A stretch of 64,000 nucleotides of DNA from Saxidomus purpurata (taxonomy: Eukaryota > Mollusca > Bivalvia > Venerida > Veneridae). Below the pieces are notes generated by a model that was given only the letters and a program-made list of their open reading frames with translations, did not search any database and had not been told where the DNA came from. Location of the stretch: contig JAFMSR010000018.1 in NCBI GenBank assembly GCA_022818135.1, forward strand, positions 6,236,049 through 6,300,048, given 5' to 3'. This document shows positions 47,924 to 60,000 of the stretch, in pieces. The number at the start of each line of letters is the position of its first letter. The first letter of the stretch is position 1. A program made the translations under genes and the position numbers.

Positions 47924-49176
47924 ACTAGACTGAGTTTAGTAGCAATCACCACACATTCTAGTAATTTCATTCCTCTTTTTGAGGAAAATAAACATCTTAT
48001 CATTGGTCAAGCTTTCAATTATAGTTAATACAATAAATATTCTGGACCCGGTTATTTGAATCTTTAATTGACGCTTAAAGTAACAGCTGATTGTTTAACT
48101 TTAAGGGTTGTATTTCTAAATTTTAAATGATTCATTGAAACAAATGTATGTATTCAAGATCATAAAATCTTTAAAGCTCTAACAACCTAAATAAAAATAT
48201 CCTCCAAGTGATTTCCATCAAGACTCATATGTTGAATTAAATGGTTAGTTTAAAGCTCCATATCTTTTTCGAATTTACTGGTATTGTAAAATATACTGAT
48301 AGAATGATAGAACCATGATCTATTTACTCTAAACCAATGTTGACATTATCATCTCTTTTGTATTCAAGTTGCTTTTTTCACAAGAGAGATGCTAGGAAGC
48401 CTTTTTTATTTTTTGCGATATCATTGAAAAAAAATACTGCTCTATTTCAAACATGTACATCGATTAAAAATGAAAGTTATGAATGTTTTTGATACATATA
48501 AAGGTCATTTCCGCTGGTAAGACATCTTTCTTGGTAAAATAAGAGCTACTTGTCAATGTGGTCCTGGGAGTTTAACAGCCCGTTCAAGTTTCAAACAACT
48601 GGCCCCTGATTTACGATGTAAATGCAATTCAGTTGTTAAGATTGTTTATAGCCCGGCCAACTGTGGGATTTATCCCCTGGTGAGCTTGCAAAGAAATGCA
48701 ATTCAGTATCTTTCACATGGTTCAAAGCAATTATCTGATGAAAGACCGTTTTTATGTTTAAAGGGAGGCTATACAGTTTCAAAACACAAGTAGTCACTGA
48801 TTTTTTGTCTTTCCCTGAATAACAACATAAATGTTCTTACCTATCAAATTGGACATAGAGTTATGTTCAACAATGATGCTAAATGCAAAGTAGATGCTTT
48901 AAAAATATGCAAGAAAAGACTTACATGAAGCTGTTTCAGCTATTGACAGAATGGTGTAAATTGAAATATAGAAAACTGAAACGGTTGCTTCTCAATTTTT
49001 GACTACAGGAACACAGGTTTTCTTTATACTCAATGGAAATGCAACTGTTACACAGATTCATATAAATGTGCTTTTGTTATAACTTTGGCGATATCCCTTT
49101 ATTTACGAGTATAAATCAGTAATTGGATTCTCCTTTTTAATTTCTGAAGGTCATTTTGAAGGGTAACATCATTTTA
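47924..49176. other. Gene-free stretch
   Basis: A remnant of a mollusc repeat near 48540-48700 (GGTCCTGGGAGTTTAACAGC, TGTGGGATTTATCCCCTGG). No coding signal. Confidence 0.45.
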
Positions 49177-49344
49177 ATACAGTAAACCACCTGATATTAA
49201 GAGTGCCCTCAATATGAACACCAGACAGTTCAAACCCAAATGCTCAATTTCATAGTAAAAAGGTCTCACTAATAAGAGAGATTCATTATTAAGACCAGTT
49301 TTAACTGGTTCGAAGGGTGGTCATAATGCAGGAACTATACTGTA
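49177..49344. mobile_element. Short palindromic MITE, relative of 10961-11133
   Basis: ATACAGTAAACCACCTGATA...AAGAG is mirrored by GGTGGTCATAATGCAGGAAC (TATACTGTA). About 168 bp. Confidence 0.65.
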
Positions 49345-50748
49345 CTTGAAAACAGAAAGCTAAGAATTCTGCAGGTATATCTTTAATAATGATAGATATT
49401 TTGACTACCTGGTGATACAGATAATTTCTTTCTTACACAATTATTATAATTAATTTCTCAATTGCAATGTTAGATCACATGTCACTTTTTTCCACAGGGA
49501 ACATTTTTAAGTTGCAATGGCAAAACACAAAATACCCAGAATTCTAACGAACACATTGTAACAGCAATGCGAAAATCAATCATTTTGTCAATAGTTAATA
49601 TCCCCAAGTTAGGTTAAAACGTTGGACTATAAAAACACTTGTGTTGGTCGTGTGTTCCACTTTGTGTTAAATTTTCTTCTGAACAATAATTAATGTTAAA
49701 TATTTTACTGTTTGCATTCAAAAAAGTAGCTTAATCTGTATCAATGTCATGCATTTTCTTTATTCATTCAGGCTTGTATATTGCTTTCTTTAGTAGTAGA
49801 TAGTCCATTCATTCACTTGCTTTGCAGTGGTGCAAGATTATTCATTCACTAGACAAGCACAAATGCGGACCACTTTATTCTGCGGACCTCTGTGGGCCTG
49901 ATGCGGGCCTATTATAAAGTGCTAAAAATACTACGTAGTGATGTTTTTAGAAAACAGAAAGGTTAATATAAATTCATCACAATTTTAAATGATTTTTCAG
50001 TCACCAATAGCTATGTTATTAGTGTTTGTTGTACAAAATAGCCTTGTATTCGATGTGTTTCCATCTGCAGGCCAATCTTATGATAATAAACATGTCCCAA
50101 AAGGAGTATAAACTATTCAGTCATAACACCAATGCAGTGTAGCAAAGACTGATGTGACTTTGGGAGCACAGAGACCATTCAATCACTCATTCTACTGTTA
50201 GGCTACAGACTACTTATTATCTTGACTTATGTGGGCGAACATGCATATACATTCATTTTGTACTAAGATGGTGAACGGACCAAACAGATGGTTCGAAAAC
50301 TTTCATGGCTATACATTCTAACTGCAGAAATGGTAAACACTGCGTTGAGATTCTCGACGATCCAGTATCAAAACTCTTTGTACAGAATTCTGAAATGAAA
50401 AGTAATGTAAAAACAATTAAGTAAAATTTCCTGAAGCGTGCTAGAAAATGAAGTCTATCTTTGAAACTTCAAAGATTCAAATATTTCTCGAGGTAAAGAC
50501 TTTGTTAGATCCTATTTTTTTGTTTATAAAGCCTACGGCAGTTAAGCATCAAAGATCACAGGGTTACAGTAAATAGTAACTGCGAGCTTGACCTTGGTCC
50601 CAGTGAGTGACCCTAAATGCATACCAAGCATTACACCCTTTATGGGCTTATACTATGTACCAAGGCTGTTTAAAATAGCTCACTCCTACCTAGAGTTATA
50701 AACATTAAGATCCAACATAAAACAATTGACATGACATGACAGTCACTC
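49345..50748. other. Region downstream of CTC1
   Basis: It presumably contains the CTC1 3' UTR (minus strand). No canonical AATAAA was found close to the stop. No other gene. Confidence 0.4.
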
Positions 50749-51024
50749 CTATGTAGCCCCCTTCCTCCGTCCACCCCTGCACAAACTTTTTCGCTTTAGG
50801 GCATGAAAAGAAATGGAACTCTTCTGATTGAAAGACAGACAAATGTATTTCAAAGTTCCAGCAGGATATGCATACACAGAGAGATACTGACCATCATGAC
50901 CAATTTTATTGATGTCTATGGATGACCTTGTTCTCAAGGTCATTGACCAAGTCTGTTTAACTGCGTTGTTATCACATAGCTGGTACACAAACCTCTCAAG
51001 TGATGTGCTCAATGTAGGGTTGAA
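50749..51024 (-). CDS. CTC1: CTC1 terminal exon
   Basis: This 276-bp terminal exon holds 91 codons and a TAG stop. It begins FNPTLSTSLERFVYQLCDNN and ends in a basic tail (KRKSLCRGGRRKGAT). The acceptor is ATCTTATTTTCAG. I found no canonical AATAAA within about 200 nt downstream on the minus strand, so the 3' UTR end is undefined. Confidence 0.87.
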   Translation of the reverse strand, partial: FNPTLSTSLERFVYQLCDNNAVKQTWSMTLRTRSSIDINKIGHDGQYLSVYAYPAGTLKYICLSFNQKSSISFHALKRKSLCRGGRRKGAT

Positions 51025-54000
51025 CTGAAAATAAGATGTTAATAAAACCTTTCTGCAACACACAACATTCAAAGTGCTCAATTTCTTGTAGAACATAAAA
51101 ATGAAATTTTTAATCTCAATGTTAAATTTTTTGTTTTACAATCTTTCCTGTGAACAAATGATCCTTCTTCGGCAAATGATTCTGTCTGTACAAACAGCGT
51201 AGATCGTGATCAGTTTGTACATCTGTGTTGTCTGTTTATGATCTACACTATTCACTATTCCGCCAGGAAATCTTTAATAAGATCCTCATTCAACAATAAA
51301 TGGTAATGGTACTGTACTAATGGCAGGACAAACAATCTCATTTTTGAATTTTAGCGATGATAAGGCTTATTATGCATAAATGTTATCCCAATTTAATTTC
51401 CTTTCTGGTAGTTGAATATGTTTTAGTCTTTTTATCAGAGAAGATAATGTGTACACATTCTTCTGCACTGTCACATGGTTTGTTTGTTTGTTATTTACCA
51501 TATTGTGTGTGTTTCTTTATAACATTAAGGAAACTGCATACAACCCTAAAACTTACATGTGACTGGCCAAAGTCATAGGATAAGGACTAAAAGCCAACAC
51601 GATCACGCTATCACAAGTTACCAAGAAGAAAGAAGTTTTCTAGCAGTTTCGGTTAAAAAATACCTGTTGTACAAACACTTCCCCAGTTCTGCTCACTTCT
51701 TCCTCCAGACATTTCCACTGGTCATGTGACAGTTGGAGCATGCTCTGTACACTACATCCTGTCAGGGTTACCATACCAACAGAGGTGCTGTCATCAATTG
51801 TTGCACTGTTTTCAATTGCAACGAAAAAAAAATTATAAACTCATTTCAATCATTTTGAATTTAATCATAAAAGAAAAACAATGTGTTTCCATTTCTAAGC
51901 GTACTTGTGGGTAACTGACTCTTCCTTTGCAACCAGTGCAGATCATGATCATACTGTACAGATACAAGTACAGAAACAAGTACAGATACAGGTACATATT
52001 ACGGCCAACCTGAACATATTTGCAGTCTGATCATGATCTGCACATTTTGCTACTCAGTCAATAAATCACACAGCACCAATTTGAACAATTAATGGTACAG
52101 TCAGAACATTAAAACAAGTTCAGAAATTTACCAAAGTAAGTGTTAATATTACTGAAAGTAGATACCGATATGCTGTATAGCTGAAAGAAAAATTGCTGAG
52201 AAACTACCTTATAACAACTGCTTCTTGTAGTACTATTTTAATTAATGTTTCTGAAAAAAGGGTGTTCTGAAGAAGTGACAACTAGTTGTTAACCGTATTT
52301 CAGTTTGCAGACGGGCCGTTAGCCTAACCATTATTCCTGGAAAGGACCAGTACTAGAAGTTAGAACCCTATCTTGCGTAAGAAACTGCCAAAGAGTCAAC
52401 AAAGTAGCTGGGATCGAACCTATGCCTCTCAACCAATGAGAGGTTACAGTAATTTCGAGTAAGCAACTCTTATCAATAGACCATGGTGATGAAGTGACCA
52501 CCCACCTTGCCCTTGCTAAGAATCTGTATGCTCCTTCACCATTACAGGCAGAATTTAAACATGCAGCTTCCGTCACTATACTTCCACACGTTTCACATAA
52601 ACATTTGAGAGAAACTTTCAGGATCTTTACTATATCACAGACAGACTGGAAAACTTGTCCAGCATTTAAAGGACTCCATACATCCACCAGGTGTAACACT
52701 TTTAACTGTTTATTGTCAACTTGAAATTTCTGGTCCAGTTGTTGCTTAGTTATGTCCCTGAAATAAAAGAAAGAATTAGTTTATACAGTCATACTTCATG
52801 TAAAATGTAGAACTTCTAATAGTTGTGCGCCCTTGCACAGTTTGTGCCATCTTGCACAGTTTTACGCTAAACTCAGTTTTCAACTAAACTGGAAATATTG
52901 TCAGTTTAAAACTTAAACTGTAAATTTTTTAAATAGTACTGGCAATATACATGAGGAGGATAATCTATAGCATGTAAATGAGATTTTTTAGTCTATACCA
53001 AACAAATGAGATTTTTCAGTCTATACCAAACAAATGAGATTTTTCAGTCTATACCATACAAACGAGATTTTTCAGTCTATACCATACAAACGAGATTTTT
53101 CAGTCTATACCATACAAACGAGATTTTTCAGAATATACCATACAAACGAGATTTTTCAGTCTATACCATACAAACGAGATTTTTCAATGCATCTCCACAA
53201 TAGGCCACATAATGTATATTTTCAGTCAACACAGTTGATACACTATTATATCATTATTAAACAATTTCAAATTTATGCTTCATGATCAGTAAATGATCAT
53301 GATAATTATCATTGATGTTTGTTTGTGGGAGTTTTACACATGTTTCAAGTTCCTGGGTAGAACCAATACTAGACTCCTATCCTCCATAAGAAACTGCCAA
53401 CTTCCTCACAAAGAGATATGGTCTGTAGCAGGGCTTGAACCCATGACTCTCAATCTATTAGAGGTTACAGTGATACCAAGTAGGCAACTCTTACCACTTG
53501 CAGAACTATCATTGTCTGCAATTATATCTTGCTTCATACAGATAAACAGACATCCCAAAATTACAGTTTAGCTATATATTGTTTAAACTTATTGTGGTAA
53601 AATGCCATTGTCAATATTCGAACCCACGACATCCGGGTCAGGAGTCCAATACTCTACCATTTACACCATGTTCTCTTGGATTACATTGTAAGTAGCAATG
53701 CCAGGGAAAGTACAAAGCAAACAAAATTTCAGAAGTTGTCTCCCATGGCATGCTGGTTCCAGTTTCTCACCTTTCAGTTTGCACACACAGTATCTGTACA
53801 CAAGACAAGGGAACCAGCCTACAGTAGATATTGTTGAGCTGAGACAGTTTTCTCTCTAATCCGTAGAATCTTACTTTACTTCCTGGTATAAGCCCTCTTT
53901 CGCTGACAATATTGTTGTCATTCAAGTACACCTGAGAAAGAAAGTCAAATCAAATGTTTATCAAGTAGACTTGTCTCAACTTTCGGACAAGGCATATGAA

Positions 54001-57000
54001 CAGCGTGTCTCTGAAACACGCTGAAAAAATAAGGTAGGTAAGTAGGTAAATATTTCATTTTTCAGATTTATAACATGTTGGCTGTACATCATTCTTCTTT
54101 GCACTGGAAAAAAAAGATGATTTAGCTCGTGTCTCCACACCCTCCCCACAAAAAAACTACAATTTTTTACATCGTATTAACCAAATACTTTCTTATGTAA
54201 AATTTTGACAAATTTGTCAATGTGAAAGTTTCAGAACCTGTCTCTCAAATTATCCTCACATACAGTGTACAATTTGTGCATAATAAAATGTGGTCAGCAA
54301 ACAAATGCAAGTCAAAATTGAGAAATACAATATATGCTTTTATGTGAATTTTCACCATGGAATGTAAATAATAAATCAAGTGAAGTATTAATCAATCCTT
54401 ACCCAAATATCTTCATTTCTACTGGCGTCCTGAACATGCAATCTTGAATACATGCCAAGAGTGCCTGTAAAATAAAACAACCCTTAAGAGAAGAAATCTT
54501 TTATACCAACTTGCCAGAAAGGAGAACAACCAACCTCAATTAATGTAAAATGACTTTCCTTCCAAGGCATAAAGACATTTTAATAATTCTAACAGTCAAA
54601 ATAAATGTTTACTCAATATCAAAGAAAGGATAGTGAAATAATGTGTGATACAAAGGGCAAAAAAATGCAATTTCAACTGAGAATTATGACAAAGTACAAT
54701 CACTGTTCTGAAAGGCATCTGTTCCCTGACTATTATTTAAACCATACCATTATCTTTCGACACAGATTTTGGAGCAAAGCCTGGTTTCACCAACGTCCTG
54801 TTCAAGATCCAACCTTCAAAACTCACAAACTTCTCTGTAAAACTGTAAATAATGTTAACATTACAATCAGTACTAAACTAAGAGGAAAGAAAATCACACC
54901 CAAGGAATGAAATGCTGTTTGTTTAAACTAAAAATCTGTCTGTATATTTCCCCAGTCTTAATCAATGAAAGTTGAATGTTTTTAAATACTTGTCAGATTG
55001 CGTTTTAATATTCAAGGTCACTGTGACTTTGACCAATGTCTCCGTGGCCCTAACACAGACAAGTGTTATCAACGGGTGATGAAAACTTGTCATGAAATTC
55101 TGGGGTCTTTAGCCAAAGTGTTGGGAATCCCGACAGAAACAGCATATTCTTAATATGTCTTCTTCCTAATTTTAACTTCTGAATTAATGTAGATAAAAAA
55201 AACCACAAGCATCAATGTTAAAATCTTCTACTCACTCAGGTTTTACAATATCTTCTATAGACATGACTGAAGCTGGCATCAACTCACAGGACTGTAAGGG
55301 TAGATTCCACAATCTTGTCACACATACATTCTCGTTCACAGTTGAACATCTCCTTCAAAATTACCAAACTTTAAGGAACTAATGAAATACAGTACAGTTA
55401 ACACTTCAATACAAGAACACATTCAGCTTAGTTAATAATGTTTATGAATCCAAAGGACAGAGATATTCTTGTTGGCAGCTACTGAATCTCTTGCCCTGCT
55501 AAAATGGACTCGTCCATCTTTCAATTTTGGACAGTACCATTTTTTGTTTAAAGGAGTGTTCAGACAGAATTTATTGACTGGATGCTGAACAGTGTAGGTC
55601 ATGATCAGACTGCATAGATGTACTTGTTGAACATGATTGCACTTGTCGCAAAGTGGCTGTCAGTACGGTACGGGTGGCAGTTTAATATAGGTATACCGAG
55701 TGAAATACTTGCTATTTTGGATTAACTAATCATAGACGATTCTTAAAGCAAGTGAATGCTTAATCTTTGTGATGAGCTATTGCAGATTCTACAGTATTTA
55801 AGTCTCCAGAGACCTACAAATTTTCTTGTCCAGTTGTATGCTTTGCAAACCTCACCTTATCTTATTTTTCTGCAGCATTTTCCGTAGTTTATCATTTGCC
55901 AGACCCACTCTCAGAACAGGACTATTCTCTGTGTAGACTGACAGCTTGTAGCAGGTGCTTGGGTAAAACACTGGATACCACTTTACTGACTTACCCAAGA
56001 ATTCTAGAATCAGCTGAAAGAATTTTTTTTATTTTTCATGTTAAGTTTCATTCTAAAACACTGATTACTGACTGCAATATTTAAACAAGAGATGTTTGTA
56101 AATGACATGTACATGTACGTCCATCCACCTTAAATTATTGTTGTAAATACCAACATTACGCTTCTAAGAACTGGGTTGAAAATATTTGACACTGTTGTTC
56201 AGCACTTTCTAAATAAGCTGTCATTGTTACATGTGTTTAACGCCCATTCCAGCCATATTTCAGTCATTTTTACAGGCGGGCAGTTTACCTAACCATCATT
56301 CCTTGGAAGTACCTGTGCTAGACTCCTATCCTCCACAAGAAACTACCAATTTTCTCACATAAAGACACATGGTCGGTAGCAGGGCTCGTACTCTTGACCC
56401 TTAATCCAATACAGGTATACAGTAATTTCAAGTCTGAGACTCTAACCACTCAACCACGGAGGCAGACTTCTAAAAAAGACCCTTAAACTGTACAAGTATT
56501 TCTTGCCGTACCTTTTCATGCTCTTCTTTTCTCAATATTGTACATTCCATGTTGAATCTCAGCTGTTTATTCTCGGACATCAAAGAACCTTTATTTTCTA
56601 CATATACAAACACGTCTCTTGTACTATCACACCCAAACATGTAATCCAAATTCTCATCATCACCAGCTTTATTCTCTTGATCATTATAAGCTTTACCTTT
56701 CAAACCATCATTTCCAACTGCTGCTTTATTTTCAATATTTTCCTTGTCTAAATCAGTTCTAGGTATTTTCTTTAAATCTGTATCACCTGACATGTCTACA
56801 TGCATTTCAACCCCAGATCTTTTTCTGCTTGTAACAGGCTTCACTTTAAAAGCTGTTTTACCAAGGTCATATGGCAGGAAACTTGAGTTACCAGCCTCTT
56901 CCTCCGAGACATGTACACTGTTCTCCTTACCCTTATCTTTAACGGAACCAAACGTCAAATTATTGGCACAGTTTGGCAAAGTGCCAACTTCAATCTCTGC

Positions 57001-60000
57001 ACTTTCCGTAACTGCCTTTTCACAACATTCTATCTTTCTACAGAAAATCATGGTTCCATCTGCCTTTACATGTTTGTGTAAAGTAGATGTTTTCAGTTTT
57101 GTACCACTTGTAGAACCTCCAATAGAATCCAATTTACCTGCATTGACGCCCGTTATGGACTGCCGAACTTTCTCACAGTCGATGTCACAGTTCGCCATTT
57201 CTATGTTCAAAGATTTTCTATTAGCACACATTTTTGCAGTATTTGAATGAGAATCTGTCACTGTTCCATCATTTTGCTCCACTTTAGAATTCCCTTTTGA
57301 ACTGTCACAAATGCCTCTTTTCTTATCTGAACAAGACTTGGAGGTCATTTCAGCATTTAGACATTTATTGCAAGTTTTAACAGACTGAAGACTGTTTCCT
57401 ATATAAATCGCATTTCTCATGTCACAAAGCAAGTATTTATCACAGAATGGCCTTGACCTTTCCTTATTATTCAAAACTTTAAGAACTGATGCATTCCTGG
57501 TTACCATGGTTTCACTAAGCATCTCGTATGTTGTTAAAGCCACTATTTTGCCTATACAGCATGTGTGCACATAGGGGCATGTGAACTTATCACCAATATC
57601 GGCATTATCACAGTCACAAGCTCCTGTGCAAACATGATCACACTCGGTCATATTGTCTCTGTCACCATGGAAACAGCAAGTCACAATTTCTATACTTCCT
57701 GTATCATCATAAAGTAACACCTGACCTGTGACTTCACTCACTTTCAAAATACCAAGAATGACCTGAAAACAAACCCATAAAAATACAAGTACATGCACAG
57801 GAATTGTGAGCAATGCCAAAAATACATGTGCAGTTATATTTTGGAACTTGATGGGATAAAAGTACAAGATATAATTTGGACAGCCACAAAACTTAGTAAC
57901 ACCTATAACTTTATTTACAAGCCACACATTGTATTCCATAAGAAACCATAACAAGAGCACCGCCTACGGGTGCCTGATGCTCGTCTGATTTTATCCTTTT
58001 ACCGTTTATTTATTACCATTTTTTAAGTAACAGTGTCCTTGACCTTGACCCCAAAACACAATCCTACAGAAGGTTTTCATGATAATTACTAGACATAAGT
58101 TTGGTCACAATTATTCAACTGCAACTAAAGATATTGTGTTTGTCCCATTTTTCTATTTTTAGAAAAAAATCCTGAGCTTTGACTCCATGAGCCCCAAACA
58201 CAATCCCAATAAAAGTCTTCATTTATATATATTACACACTTAATAATTTAGTTACATTATGTCAATTGTAACTAAAGAAATTGAACACATTATTGTTTTT
58301 TTTATTTTTAGTTACAGTGACCTTGACAATGACCCAAGGAGCCCCAAAACACAACCCCATTAAAGATCTTCTTAAATACTTACTACAAACCAAAGTTGGT
58401 TACATTATGTCAACTGTAACTAAAGATATTGAATATATTACGGTTTTCCTATTTTTAGTAACAGTGACCTTAACCCCAGCAGCCCCAAAACACAATCCAA
58501 TTTAAAAAATATTCATAAATACTTCCTATACACTAAGTTTGGTTGCATTATGTTCACTATTACAAAAATATTGTGTGTGTGAAACTTTCTAAGTTAAGAA
58601 GGGGCAATAACCCAGTCAAAATACATGACAGGGTTATGTAACTTGTAAAACTCTTCCTTCATTCTATTGCACATTTGATAGTGAACAGGTATTCCAACTT
58701 TCAAAGTGATAGCTTTGATAGTTTGCATGTAACTGACCTAAACGCAAAACTTAAAAAATCAGACTAGCTAAAAACTACGAAGTCCAAAAATATTAAAATA
58801 TCCCCCCAAATGTACAACTCAAAACCCCGTTTGATATGTTGAAGTACATTATCCATTTATTGTTTGTGAAAAATTTGAAATCAATCTAACAAAAAATGAA
58901 GAAGCTATGTCCAATTCTCAAAATCAACCAAAATCAATCAAAATTCATGTTTTTTACCCAAAAAAACAGGTCAGACTCAGCATCTTTAGCATACAATGTG
59001 AAGAAGGGTATTAGATGAACAAGCTTTCCAAGTTTCAAAGTGATAGCTTTGACAGTTTCCATGTAAGTGACCTAAACGCAAAACTTAACCAACGCCGACG
59101 ACAACAACAACGACGAAGACGACGACAATCAAGTGACGACAATAGCTCGTCATTTTTTTTTAAAAATCAGACGAGCTAAAAACTGAAATAAACCAATTTA
59201 CCTGGTGTTTCTCTTGTAACTGTCTCCCATGTTTCCATTCCAGTGCCTCATTAGATATATCACAGACACTGTCCTTTACTTCTGCTGAAGTTCTTAACTT
59301 TATAGTCATCTGGAAAACAGCAGTTAACCCTTTAACCTGCCTGACTTTGCAGCCAGTGCAGATTATGATCAGTTCACACATCTGTGATGTATTATAATGA
59401 TCCATCTGCACTGTTCACTATTAAGTTGGTATATTTTGAATAAAGTACCCTTATGAAAAACTAGAAACGATTTTCAAAGTTCGCCTCACTGTGACCTTGA
59501 CCTCTGACCCTAAAAATGATAGGGATGATCTACTCAATAAGCCCAATCTTCCTAAAAAGTTTGAAAAACTGTGGGTCATATGGATGTCAAGTAACTGAGC
59601 GGAAACAAAGTGTGACAGACCGACAGACTGCCGGTAGGACAGACAGGGCAATAACACTGTCTACCCCAAGTCGGGAAAGACATAAAAATAGAGGTACTGT
59701 TTAAATTGGAAGATGAACATGTACAATTTAGAAGAGTCAGGGTTCAATAAAGCAGAACAGACTCAGCTTAAATACAATTCTACTACCGTATGCAATAGCT
59801 TTCATTTTAATACATAATGGCTACATAGTGAATCTTGTTACAATGTTTCACAGAAACTTTCTTTAAAATGGAAGCAGACAAATCACATCTATCAGTGCTG
59901 CTAATTATTATGCATTGTATAAAAACAAAATTTAATAGAGGCATTGTACCTTTTCAGCTTTCTGAAGAGGGCAGTGGTGGGGTATGTTAAGGAATTCATT

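Noticed and set aside
52980..53186. Possible CRISPR-like array
   Set aside because: Direct 28-bp units abut without unique spacers; it is a minisatellite in a eukaryotic intron.
53006..53285. Repetitive protein MRFFSLYQTNEIFQSIPYKR-like
   Set aside because: It is a by-product of the 28-bp minisatellite, which rotates through three open frames inside a CTC1 intron.
56744..57250. 168-codon plus-strand frame
   Set aside because: It is antisense to the large CTC1 exon with no domain; it is a shadow.
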